Shown piece after piece: positions 43,487-50,771 of a stretch of DNA of 64,000 nt. This DNA is from RPQJ01 sp044226195 (GTDB lineage: Bacteria > Pseudomonadota > Gammaproteobacteria > Steroidobacterales > Steroidobacteraceae). The DNA lies in the NCBI GenBank assembly GCA_044226195.1, contig JBGAHO010000003.1:62001-126000 (forward strand). Reading direction: 5' to 3'. A model generated the notes under the pieces. That model searched no databases and had not been told where the DNA came from. It was given only the letters and a program-made list of their open reading frames with translations. The translations under genes were made by a program, and so were the position numbers. Numbering within the stretch: the first letter of the stretch is position 1; each line of letters starts with the position of its first letter.

Positions 43487-43783
43487 TCAGTCGCCGAGGA
43501 TGTCCGTGGCGCGCCGGCCGCGGAAGCGACGGCGTTCCGGCTGTTGCCAGGATGAACGTGGCCGGCCATTGTCGATGGCCCTGCGCGGGCCGACGCGCCG
43601 GTCGTCGAAATGACGATAGGTGCACTGGCACTGCTCGGGCCGGTCGCACGTGGCGAGCGGCAGGCGTGGCGCATCGGCGGAGAGGAGTCGTTGCGAACTG
43701 AGTTCGTGCACGGCCGGACAGGCCGCCGAGCCGCCGACGATCGACACGCAATGGAAGCGCAGGCGAGATCGGGCGTCCGTCAT
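43487..43783 (-). CDS. Small cysteine-containing conserved protein
   Basis: The protein has 98 residues: RLRFHCVSIVGGSAACPAVH, then LLSADAPRLPLATCDRPEQC, then QCTYRHFDDRRVGPRRAID. The CVSI...C...LS.DAPRLPL..C...C.C.Y.H..DRR arrangement, with a basic tail, matches a small protein family I recall from gammaproteobacterial genomes with no known function. Five cysteines suggest metal binding or a disulphide. It sits between the EEP-family gene and the LysR gene and is transcribed opposite to the EEP gene. Codon use is similar to neighbours. Confidence 0.6.
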   Translation of the reverse strand: MTDARSRLRFHCVSIVGGSAACPAVHELSSQRLLSADAPRLPLATCDRPEQCQCTYRHFDDRRVGPRRAIDNGRPRSSWQQPERRRFRGRRATDILGD

Positions 43784-43860
43784 GACCAGTTCATTCCCTT
43801 CCCGGCCGACGACATCAAGCTACCGGCTTTCCCCTGCCGGCGCCAGTACGGCGCGAACGC

Positions 43861-44784
43861 CTACTCCGCGGCGAGCGTCTCGCCGGTTGGCGGCGGGAAC
43901 TCCCGGCAGCATTCGACCAGCCAGGCGCGGAACCGCACGACCTTCGGCAGGCTGAAATTCTCGGGCGGCGCGACGAGATGCCAGGCGCTGCGCTGCTGCA
44001 CGCTCGGCAGCATCGGCCGCACGAGCCGGCCGGCCGCGATGTCGGCGGCGACCAGCGACCAGCGCGCCAGCGCGACGCCCTTGCCCAGCTCGACCGCGGC
44101 CAGCGAGGCGGCGGAGTCCTCGATCACGGGCGTGCTGTCGGCCCGCGTCGTGTCGCCGCCGACGCGGCGCAGCCAGTCGACCCACGGCTCGGAACGGCTG
44201 TGGATGAGCGGATAGCGGGCGAAGTCGGCGAGCGTGTCGATCGGGCCGAGCTTGGCCAGCAGGGCGGGGCTGCAGACCGGGAAGACCCACTCGTCGAGCA
44301 GCCGCTCGGACTTGAGGCCGCTCCACTGGCCGGAGCCGTAGAGAATCGCGGCGTGGAAGTCGTCGCGACCGAAATCGAGTACCGCGCGGGCCGGGCCGAA
44401 GCGCACCTCGATCTCCGGGTGTTGGCGCGTGAACTCACCGAGGCGCGGCAGCAGCCAGCGCTGCAGGAACTCGCTCGGGACGCTGAGGTTGAGCATGCCG
44501 CCGACGCGCTCGCGGCGGATGCGGTCGACGGCGCGGCGCATCTCGTCGAGGCCGCGGCGCACGCCGGGGAGCAGTTCCGCGCCTTCCTGCGTGAGCGCCA
44601 CGGCGCGCGTGTGTCGGCGGAACAGCGGCACGCCGATGTCGGCCTCGAGCGACTTGACCTGTGCGCTGACGGCGGCCGTGGTCACCCCGAGTTCGCGTGC
44701 CGCGGCCGTGAAGCTGAGGTGCGTCGCGACGGCCTCGAAGACGCGCAGGGCATTGAGCGGCAGGCGGTCGGTTTCGGTCGGCAT
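43861..44784 (-). CDS. LysR-family regulator (GcvA-like)
   Basis: The protein has 307 residues. The N-terminal winged helix-turn-helix (SFTAAARELGVTTAAVSAQV) is followed by an effector-binding domain with FLQRWLLPRLGEFTRQHPEI and SLAAVELGKGVALARWSLVA, typical of GcvA/AmpR-like LysR proteins. The effector is unknown. It is divergent from the GNAT gene, and the intervening 106 bp hold an interrupted palindrome (44828-44849) that could be its operator. The ATG at 44784 fits the family start. Confidence 0.9.
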   Translation of the reverse strand: MPTETDRLPLNALRVFEAVATHLSFTAAARELGVTTAAVSAQVKSLEADIGVPLFRRHTRAVALTQEGAELLPGVRRGLDEMRRAVDRIRRERVGGMLNLSVPSEFLQRWLLPRLGEFTRQHPEIEVRFGPARAVLDFGRDDFHAAILYGSGQWSGLKSERLLDEWVFPVCSPALLAKLGPIDTLADFARYPLIHSRSEPWVDWLRRVGGDTTRADSTPVIEDSAASLAAVELGKGVALARWSLVAADIAAGRLVRPMLPSVQQRSAWHLVAPPENFSLPKVVRFRAWLVECCREFPPPTGETLAAE

Positions 44785-44827
44785 CCGTCGGGTTTGGAGT
44801 AAAATGTCGGTTAACAATACTTTCGAA

Positions 44828-44849
44828 ACACCTTGCAGGCAAGGCGTGT
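44828..44849. promoter_or_regulatory. Interrupted palindrome, possible LysR operator
   Basis: ACACCTTGC, AG, GCAAGG, then CGTGT form a dyad with a single extra base on one side. It lies between the divergent LysR and GNAT genes. LysR proteins usually bind imperfect palindromes in such positions. This is supported only by symmetry and location. Confidence 0.4.
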
Positions 44850-44890
44850 CGATGGTCTCTGTCGAGGGAAACTGAAAAAAGGAGGTCGCC

Positions 44891-45385
44891 GTGACCGAGC
44901 CCGGCCCCGCGTACCAGATCCGTCCGGCCCGGCCGGAGGATGTCGACGCCATCATCGCGCTCGTGCGCGAGCTGGCGGAGTTCGAGCGCCTGCTGCACGA
45001 GGTCCGCATCGGGCCCGATGAACTGCGCGCCCACCTGTTCGGCCCCCGGCCCTACTGCGAGGCGGCGCTGGTGCACGTCGGCGAGGACGTGGCCGGCTTC
45101 GCGCTCTGGTTCCACAACTACTCGACCTTCGTCGGCCGGCCCGGCCTGTACCTCGAGGACCTGTACGTGCGCCCCGCGTTTCGCGGCCAGGGCCTCGGCG
45201 AGGCGCTGCTGCGCCACATCGCCGGCCTCGCGGTCGAGCGCGGCTGCGGTCGCCTCGAGTGGTCGGTGCTCGACTGGAACCAGCGCGCGATCGGGTTCTA
45301 TCGCAGCATGGGCGCCGTGCCGATGGACGAGTGGACGGTGTACCGCGTCGCCGGCGACGCCCTCGTCCAACTCGCCCGAAAATAG
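44891..45385 (+). CDS. GNAT-family N-acetyltransferase (SSAT-like)
   Basis: The protein has 164 residues. It opens YQIRPARPEDVDAIIALVRE, and the acetyl-CoA motif is VRPAFRGQGLGEALLRHIA. LYLEDLYVRP and LDWNQRAIGFYRSMGA match diamine (spermidine/spermine-type) acetyltransferases. The start is GTG at 44891 with GGAGG 5 bases upstream. The TAG stop lies in the repeat at 45382-45475, and the protein ends QLARK with Lys from the A-run. The acceptor substrate is not certain. Confidence 0.88.
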   Translation: MTEPGPAYQIRPARPEDVDAIIALVRELAEFERLLHEVRIGPDELRAHLFGPRPYCEAALVHVGEDVAGFALWFHNYSTFVGRPGLYLEDLYVRPAFRGQGLGEALLRHIAGLAVERGCGRLEWSVLDWNQRAIGFYRSMGAVPMDEWTVYRVAGDALVQLARK

Positions 45386-45475
45386 GGGACATTCCTCTCT
45401 TTCGGAAAACAGGGGACATTCCTCTTTTCCGGGCACGCGGAGAAACAGCGGCGGCGGAAATAGAGGAATGTCCCC
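45382..45475. repeat. Palindromic repeat, copy 3 (three arms)
   Basis: The arm at 45382 (ATAGGGGACATTCCTCT) is followed by a second same-direction arm (AGGGGACATTCCTCTTTT) at 45411 and an inverted arm (AGAGGAATGTCCCC) at 45462-45475. The right end abuts the AGGAGG ribosome-binding site of the RidA gene. The first arm provides the TAG stop of the GNAT gene. Confidence 0.85.
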
Positions 45476-45490
45476 ATTTCAGGAGGTGGC

Positions 45491-45880
45491 ATGGGCAAGC
45501 GGCAGAACTTCGCGACGGGCACGGCCTGGGAGCCGATCGTCGGGTATTCACGTGCGGTGCGCGTCGGCGCGCACGTGTGGGTTGCCGGCACGACCGCGAC
45601 CGGTCCGGACGGCAAGCTGGTCGGGGTCGGCGACGCCGGCGCGCAGACGCGCCAGGTGCTGGCCAACATCCGCGCCGCCCTCGAGCGGGCCGGTGCCGGG
45701 CTCGAGCACGTGGTGCGAACGCGCATCTACGTGCGCGACATCCGCCAGTGGGAAGCAATCGGTCGCGCGCATGGCGAGTACTTCGGCGCCATCCGGCCGG
45801 CCACGGCGATGGTCGAGGTGAGCGGGCTCGTCGACCCGGACATGCTGGTCGAGATCGAGGCCGACGCGTACATCGAGTAG
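45491..45880 (+). CDS. RidA-family protein
   Basis: The protein has 129 residues: GTAWEPIVGYSRAVRVGAHV, VWVAGTTATGPDGKLVGVG, VVRTRIYVRDIRQWEAIGRA and PATAMVEVSGLVDPDMLVEI match RidA/YjgF proteins, which deaminate reactive enamines and imines from amino-acid metabolism. The conserved Arg of the active-site region is in TRIYVRD. AGGAGG lies 5 bases before the ATG and directly after the palindromic repeat. Family members of this branch are not all confirmed deaminases. Confidence 0.88.
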   Translation: MGKRQNFATGTAWEPIVGYSRAVRVGAHVWVAGTTATGPDGKLVGVGDAGAQTRQVLANIRAALERAGAGLEHVVRTRIYVRDIRQWEAIGRAHGEYFGAIRPATAMVEVSGLVDPDMLVEIEADAYIE

Positions 45881-45943
45881 GCCCGCGCCGCTGAATCCGC
45901 GCCCGCCGGGTCGCCGAATTCCGTCGGCACACAGGAGAGTCCC

Positions 45944-46471
45944 ATGTCCCACGCCCGCCGCGGCGGCGTGCTCGCGATGCTCACGCTCATGTTCGCCGGC
46001 TGCACCTCTGCCCCCACCGTCCCGCCCGTGCCGCGCGTCGACCTGCCGCGCTTCATGGGCGACTGGTACGTCATCGCCAACATCCCGACGCCGCCGGAAG
46101 AGGGCGCGTACAACGCGGTCGAGTCCTACCGGCTCGATGCGAACGGCACGATTGCCACGACGTTCACGTTCCGGGAAGGCGGCTTCGACGGACCGCAGAA
46201 GACGATGCGTCCGCGCGGGTTCGTGCGGCCCGACACTGCGAACGCGGTGTGGGGCATGCAGTTCATCTGGCCCATCAAGGCCGAGTACGTCATCGCCCAC
46301 GTCGATCCCGAGTACCGCGAGACCATCATCGCGCGCAGCCGGCGCGACTACGTCTGGATCATGGCCCGCACGCCGGTGATCCCGGACGCCGACTACGAGC
46401 GCCTGACCCAGCGGGTGCGCGAGCTGGGGTACGATGTGGGCAAGCTGCAGAAGGTCCCGCAGCGCTGGTGA
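45944..46471 (+). CDS. blc: Bacterial lipocalin (Blc-like) lipoprotein
   Basis: The protein has 175 residues. The signal has a lipobox at LMFAGC. The lipocalin first strand GDWYVIANIPTPPEEGAYNAVE, TTTFTF-like IATTFTFREGG, and FIWPIKAEYVIAHVDPEY with YVWIMARTP match the outer-membrane lipocalin Blc. It is likely anchored in the outer membrane and binds fatty acids or lysophospholipids. It is followed by the rhodanese gene 46 bp on, on the same strand. Confidence 0.88.
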   Translation: MSHARRGGVLAMLTLMFAGCTSAPTVPPVPRVDLPRFMGDWYVIANIPTPPEEGAYNAVESYRLDANGTIATTFTFREGGFDGPQKTMRPRGFVRPDTANAVWGMQFIWPIKAEYVIAHVDPEYRETIIARSRRDYVWIMARTPVIPDADYERLTQRVRELGYDVGKLQKVPQRW

Positions 46472-46517
46472 TGCGGGCGGACATCCCCCGCCGCCCGTCG
46501 CGCCACCGGAGGTTCCC

Positions 46518-46958
46518 ATGAAGACACTCACCGTCATCCTCGCGACCCTGGCCACGTCGATCGCCTGGGCCGCCGATCCCGCCCCGCCCGCCGCTCCGGC
46601 CGCTGCGGCGGCTCCTGCCGCCGCCGCCGTGCCGCTCGTCTCGCAGGACGCGCTGCTCGCGCGCGAGGCGAAGCACGATCCGACGCTGTTCCTGCTCGAC
46701 GTGCGCTCGCCCGAGGAGTTCGCGCAGGGCCACGTGCCCGGCGCGGTGAACATTCCGCACGACCAGGTGGCCGCGCGCCTCGCGGACATCCCGAAGGACA
46801 AGGACGTGGTGCTGTACTGCCATTCCGGGCGGCGCGCCGGGATCGCCGCGGGCGTGCTGCAGTCGCACGGCTACACGAAGCTCATGCACCTCGACGGCGA
46901 CATGATGGGCTGGACCGCGAAGGCCCGTCCCGTCGAGACGGGCGCGGCGAAGCCCTGA
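46518..46958 (+). CDS. Periplasmic rhodanese-like protein
   Basis: The protein has 146 residues with a Sec signal peptide (MKTLTVILATLATSIAWA-AD), an Ala/Pro stretch, then a single rhodanese domain: LFLLDVRSPEEFAQGHVPGA, NIPHDQVAARL and the catalytic Cys in VVLYCHSGRRAG. It probably handles sulfane sulfur or cyanide-type substrates in the periplasm. GGAGG lies 6 bases before the ATG. It converges on the PLP enzyme gene with a 6-bp gap. Confidence 0.88.
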   Translation: MKTLTVILATLATSIAWAADPAPPAAPAAAAAPAAAAVPLVSQDALLAREAKHDPTLFLLDVRSPEEFAQGHVPGAVNIPHDQVAARLADIPKDKDVVLYCHSGRRAGIAAGVLQSHGYTKLMHLDGDMMGWTAKARPVETGAAKP

Positions 46959-46964
46959 GGCCGG

Positions 46965-48086
46965 TCAGCCGAGGGCCTGGTCGAGATCCGCGACCAGGTC
47001 GTCGGGGTGCTCGAGGCCGATCGATACCCGCAGCAGGCTGGCGGGCGTGCGAGTGTTCGGGCCCTCCATCGAGGCGCGGTGCTCGATCAGGCTCTCGACG
47101 CCCCCGAGGCTGGTCGCGCGCGTGAAGAGCTTCACGCGGGCCGCGACGGCGAGTGCTTCCGGGGCGCCGCCCGGCACCTGCAACGAGAGCATTCCGCCGT
47201 AGCCCCCCTGCATCTGCCGCGCGGCAATCGCGTGGCCCGGATGCCCGGCGAGTCCCGGGTAGTAGACTTTCTCCACGCGCCGGTCCGCCTGCAGGAACGA
47301 GGCGACGGCGAGCGCATTCGCCGACTGCGCGCGCACGCGATGCGGCAGCGTGGGCAGGCTGCGCAGCAGCAGCCAGCATTCGAACGGCGAGGGCACGCCG
47401 CCGGCGGTGCCCTGGTACTCGCGAATCCCTGCGAGCATCGGGAGATCTTCGCGCGCGATCACGAGGCCGCCGAGCACGTCGCTGTGGCCGCCGAGGTACT
47501 TGGTCGTGCTGTGCATCACGAGGTCGGCGCCGAGGGCGATGGGTCGCTGCAGCACCGGGCTCGCGAACGTGTTGTCGCAGCCGAGCAGCGCGCCGCGCGC
47601 ATGTGCGAGACCAGCGAGCGCGGCGATGTCGCTCAGCTTCAGGAGCGGATTCGACGGTGTCTCGAACCACAGCAGGGCCGCTCCGGGCGCGAGCGCGCGC
47701 TCGACCGCGGCGAGGTCCGTCGTGTCGACGAACTCGACCGCGACGCCCGAGCGCGGCACCACCTCGCGCAGCTGCTTGAGCGTGCCGTGGTAGCAGTCGC
47801 TCGAGCAGACGATGCGACTGCCCGGCGCCACCTGCGCGAATACGGCCAGCGTCGCGGCGGAGCCCGACGCGAAGGCCACCGCGCAGCCGCCGCCTTCGAG
47901 CGTCGCGACCGCACGTTCGAGCGTCGCGCGGTTCGGGTTGTCGGCGCGCGAGTAGTAGTAGCCATCCGGGTAGCTGCCGTCGGCGGCGCGCGCGAAGGTC
48001 GTCGTCATGTGCAACGGGTCGCGCACGGCGCCGAATTCGCGCTGCGCGGTGCGCCCTGCGTGGATGGCCAGCGTCTCGAGCTTCAT
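46965..48086 (-). CDS. Cys/Met-metabolism PLP-dependent enzyme (cystathionine synthase/lyase type)
   Basis: The protein has 373 residues. The fold-type I family is marked by TTTFARAADGSYPDGYYYSR, CAVAFASGSAATLAVFAQV, WFETPSNPLLKLSDIAAL, the PLP lysine in MHSTTKYLGGHSDVLGG and the C-terminal VRVSIGLEHPDDLVADL-type ending (RVSIGLEHPDDLVADLDQAL). It catalyses a gamma- or beta-exchange or elimination at a sulfur amino acid; synthase and lyase cannot be told apart by eye. The ATG overlaps the stop of the FakA-FakB fusion gene (ATGA), so the two are translationally coupled. Confidence 0.88.
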   Translation of the reverse strand: MKLETLAIHAGRTAQREFGAVRDPLHMTTTFARAADGSYPDGYYYSRADNPNRATLERAVATLEGGGCAVAFASGSAATLAVFAQVAPGSRIVCSSDCYHGTLKQLREVVPRSGVAVEFVDTTDLAAVERALAPGAALLWFETPSNPLLKLSDIAALAGLAHARGALLGCDNTFASPVLQRPIALGADLVMHSTTKYLGGHSDVLGGLVIAREDLPMLAGIREYQGTAGGVPSPFECWLLLRSLPTLPHRVRAQSANALAVASFLQADRRVEKVYYPGLAGHPGHAIAARQMQGGYGGMLSLQVPGGAPEALAVAARVKLFTRATSLGGVESLIEHRASMEGPNTRTPASLLRVSIGLEHPDDLVADLDQALG

Positions 48087-49906
48087 TGCGGCACCTCGTA
48101 TTCCTGCAGGCTGACGACCAGCATCCCGGGACCGCCGTGCACGCCGAGCGCGCTGCCGAGCGGCACGACCCGACCGTAGACCACGTTCTCGCCCTGCAGC
48201 CGGCCGAGCAGCCATTCGCCGTCGGACGCGCAGTTCGCGTGACCGACCAGGACCCGGTAGCGCATCGTGGAGCGCATGCGCCGGCGCACGAAGCGAGCGA
48301 ATTTCTCGCGCAGGTGATGCCGTCCGAACAGGACCCCGCCGCCCGTCACGCGGCCGCGCCGGTCGGCGTGCAGGATCGGCATCAGCTGCAGCGCATCCGC
48401 GACCGACTTCACCCAGCGCGGCAGGCGACCGCCGCGCACGCCGTACTCGAGCGAGCCGACCAGACCGAACGTCAGCGTGCGCGAACGCATCGCCTCGACC
48501 GCCGGCACGATGCGCTCGAGCGGCCAGCCGCGTTCGGCGCACTCGGCTGCGTACATGGCGAGCAGCCCCTGGCCCACGGACGCGTTCATCGAGTCGACGA
48601 CGCGCACCTGGCCGTGCGTGGTCACGCGGGTGGCCGCGGTCTCGGCCGCACCGCAGGTGCCGCTCACCTGTCGCGACAGGTTCAGCGAGAGCACCGACGG
48701 ATAGTGCGAGGCGAGGAATTCGAACTGGCGCCGGAAGTCGCCGGGCGGCGGCTGCGACGTCTTCGGGTGCTCCGGATTGCGCTGCAACTCGGCGTAGAAC
48801 TCCTCCGACGTGATGCCGACCTTGTCGAGGTAGCTGTGCGCGCCGAAGTGCAGCCGCACGGGCACCATGTGGATGCCGAGGCGGTCCATCTCGTCGTCGG
48901 GAATGTCGGCCGCGGAGTCCGTGACCACCGCGACCTGTCGCCCCGTGAGGTGCGCCGAATGCTGCTGGCGCTGCATGTCGTCGGCCTTCTCGGCCGACAC
49001 CGTGCCGTAGCGCGCGGCGATGCGGAACACCTCGGCCGGGTCGTTGACGTGCACGTGCACGCGCACCTTGTCGTGCAGCCCCGCGACGACGAGGCTGCTG
49101 CCGAGCACCGCGAGTTCCTCGCGCAGGTGGCGCCGGTCGACGTCGTGGCCCGTGACGATGCACTCCGTGCAATAACGGTGCGCGAGGCTCTCCTCCTGGC
49201 CGGCGGTGATCTCCGCGCCGGCATCGAGCACCGCGGCCGACTGCACGTTCGGGTCCTCGTCGCTGCCGCTCTCGAGGTAATCCGTCACGCCGGCGATCAG
49301 TTCGACGAAGCCCTGCGCGCCGGCATCGACCACGTTCGCCCGCCGCAGTGCCTCGAGCTGGAAGCGCGTGCGCTCGAGCGATTCCTGCGCCGCCTGCACG
49401 CCCCGCTGCAGCAGCCCGCGGAAGTCGCGCAGGCCATCGCGGCGTGCCTGCTGCAGCGCATGCGCGAAGTCGGTGAGCACCGTGAGGATGGTGCCCTCGC
49501 GCGGCTCGCTGAGGCTCTCGCGCGCATACTCCGCGCCACCGTGCACGCCGTCGGCGAAGTCGTCGGGGCTCAGGCGGCCGAGGTGCCCGAGCCGGTCGCA
49601 CAGCCCGAGGAAGAACTGCGCGAGGATCGCGCCGGAATTGCCGCGCGCGCCGTCGAGCGCGGCATCGGCGACGCGCGTCAGCATCTGGCCGGCGTGCGCG
49701 TCCGGCGATTTCTGCAGCGCGCCGAGCACGGCGCTCATGGTGAGCGCGAGGTTGGTGCCGGTGTCGCCGTCCGGCACGGGGAACACGTTGATCTTGTTGA
49801 GGTGCTCCTGCCGCGACAGCAGTCGCAGGATGCCGGCCTTCAGGGCCCGGCTGAGTCGCAGTCCGTCGAGAGAGTCGGCGTCCAGCGCCGCGACCGATGC
49901 GCTCAC
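48083..49906 (-). CDS. FakA-like (DAK2) / FakB (DegV) fusion protein
   Basis: The protein has 607 residues. Residues about 15-210 form a DhaL/DAK2-like kinase domain with NVFPVPDGDTGTNLALTMSA. A middle domain follows (SLVVAGLHDKVRVHVHVNDP) as in FakA, then a complete DegV/FakB fold (VAVVTDSAADIPDDEMDRLG, ILTSEEFY-type KVGITSEEFYAELQ, SRQVSGTCGAAETAA, FGLVGSLEYGVRGGRLPRWV). In Gram-positives, FakA phosphorylates a fatty acid bound by separate FakB; here both are in one chain and FakA's C-terminal domain is absent. The GTG start at 49906 is a best guess. It overlaps the PLP gene at ATGA. Confidence 0.82.
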   Translation of the reverse strand: MSASVAALDADSLDGLRLSRALKAGILRLLSRQEHLNKINVFPVPDGDTGTNLALTMSAVLGALQKSPDAHAGQMLTRVADAALDGARGNSGAILAQFFLGLCDRLGHLGRLSPDDFADGVHGGAEYARESLSEPREGTILTVLTDFAHALQQARRDGLRDFRGLLQRGVQAAQESLERTRFQLEALRRANVVDAGAQGFVELIAGVTDYLESGSDEDPNVQSAAVLDAGAEITAGQEESLAHRYCTECIVTGHDVDRRHLREELAVLGSSLVVAGLHDKVRVHVHVNDPAEVFRIAARYGTVSAEKADDMQRQQHSAHLTGRQVAVVTDSAADIPDDEMDRLGIHMVPVRLHFGAHSYLDKVGITSEEFYAELQRNPEHPKTSQPPPGDFRRQFEFLASHYPSVLSLNLSRQVSGTCGAAETAATRVTTHGQVRVVDSMNASVGQGLLAMYAAECAERGWPLERIVPAVEAMRSRTLTFGLVGSLEYGVRGGRLPRWVKSVADALQLMPILHADRRGRVTGGGVLFGRHHLREKFARFVRRRMRSTMRYRVLVGHANCASDGEWLLGRLQGENVVYGRVVPLGSALGVHGGPGMLVVSLQEYEVPQ

Positions 49907-49922
49907 AGCCCGGTCCGCGGCA

Positions 49923-50768
49923 TCAGTGCGACAGCAGGAAGCGACTGCCGCGATAGGTGAGGACGGCCCCCGTCGGCGTGATCTGCTCGACCGTCGGGCC
50001 TTCCTGCATCGTGTCGCCCTCGCGGTACTTGTGCGAGTTGACGAAGATGAAGCGCTCGGCGGGCCGGGTCGAGTACACGTGCAGGTCGAGGTGCAGCGAC
50101 GGCACGCCGCCGCTCGCCGTGATCTCGTCCGCGGATGGCAGGGCGGCCTCGGACGGTGACGGTCGAGGGGCGGCCGGCGCGGGTGCCGTCGTGCGCGACT
50201 CGGCCGCAATCGCGCGTTCGACGACGGACTGGGGAATCGGCTCGTAGCGGACGGAGCCGCCGCCGCCGATGGTGGTCACGCCACCCCCGGCCGAGGCTGC
50301 GCCGGGTGACGCGCGCGTGACGGCGGGAGGCCCGGCCGGCACGGACGCTGCGCTCGCAGCGATGCCGGCATCGATGTCCTGTGCGCCGCCCGACACCTCG
50401 GCTTCGAGTGGATTGCGGCCCGGGGCGACGGCGGGCGGCGCTGACGTCCGCAGGGTCGGCTGGGGCTGCGCCTCGGGAACCGTGGCGGGCTCTTCGACGG
50501 CAGGCTGCGTCGCTGCCGCTGTCGGCGCGACCGTCGGCGCCGCCGCCGTGGCAGTCGTCGCGGCCTCGCCGGAGTCGGTGTGGCTCGAACGGCGCAGCAT
50601 CAGCACGCCGATGGCGACCAGGTTGACGATCAGCAGCGCGACGACGGCCGTGGCCCAGACGTTGGATTTCGGCTTGCGCGGCGCCGCCGGGATCTCGGCG
50701 AGTCCGGGTCCCGTCTTCTGCTGGCGCTCGTGCTCGGACTTGCGCAGCGCGTCGAGGATGAAGGACAT
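49923..50768 (-). CDS. gspB: General secretion pathway protein B (GspB)
   Basis: The protein has 281 residues. The N-terminus MSFILDALRKSEHERQQKTG and the single membrane helix (VWATAVVALLIVNLVAIGVLML) are characteristic, followed by a Pro/Ala-rich periplasmic linker. The C-terminal domain is LHLDLHVYSTRPAERFIFVN ... EGPTVEQITPTGAVLTYRG. GspB works with the GspA ATPase to insert the type II secretion secretin through peptidoglycan. It starts 3 bp after gspA. The other gsp genes are not in the window. Confidence 0.9.
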   Translation of the reverse strand: MSFILDALRKSEHERQQKTGPGLAEIPAAPRKPKSNVWATAVVALLIVNLVAIGVLMLRRSSHTDSGEAATTATAAAPTVAPTAAATQPAVEEPATVPEAQPQPTLRTSAPPAVAPGRNPLEAEVSGGAQDIDAGIAASAASVPAGPPAVTRASPGAASAGGGVTTIGGGGSVRYEPIPQSVVERAIAAESRTTAPAPAAPRPSPSEAALPSADEITASGGVPSLHLDLHVYSTRPAERFIFVNSHKYREGDTMQEGPTVEQITPTGAVLTYRGSRFLLSH

Positions 50769-50771
50769 CGT

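Noticed and set aside
45382..45475. CRISPR-like short repeats
   Set aside because: Only three arms in mixed orientation with unequal spacers and no cas genes; it is a palindromic repeat copy.
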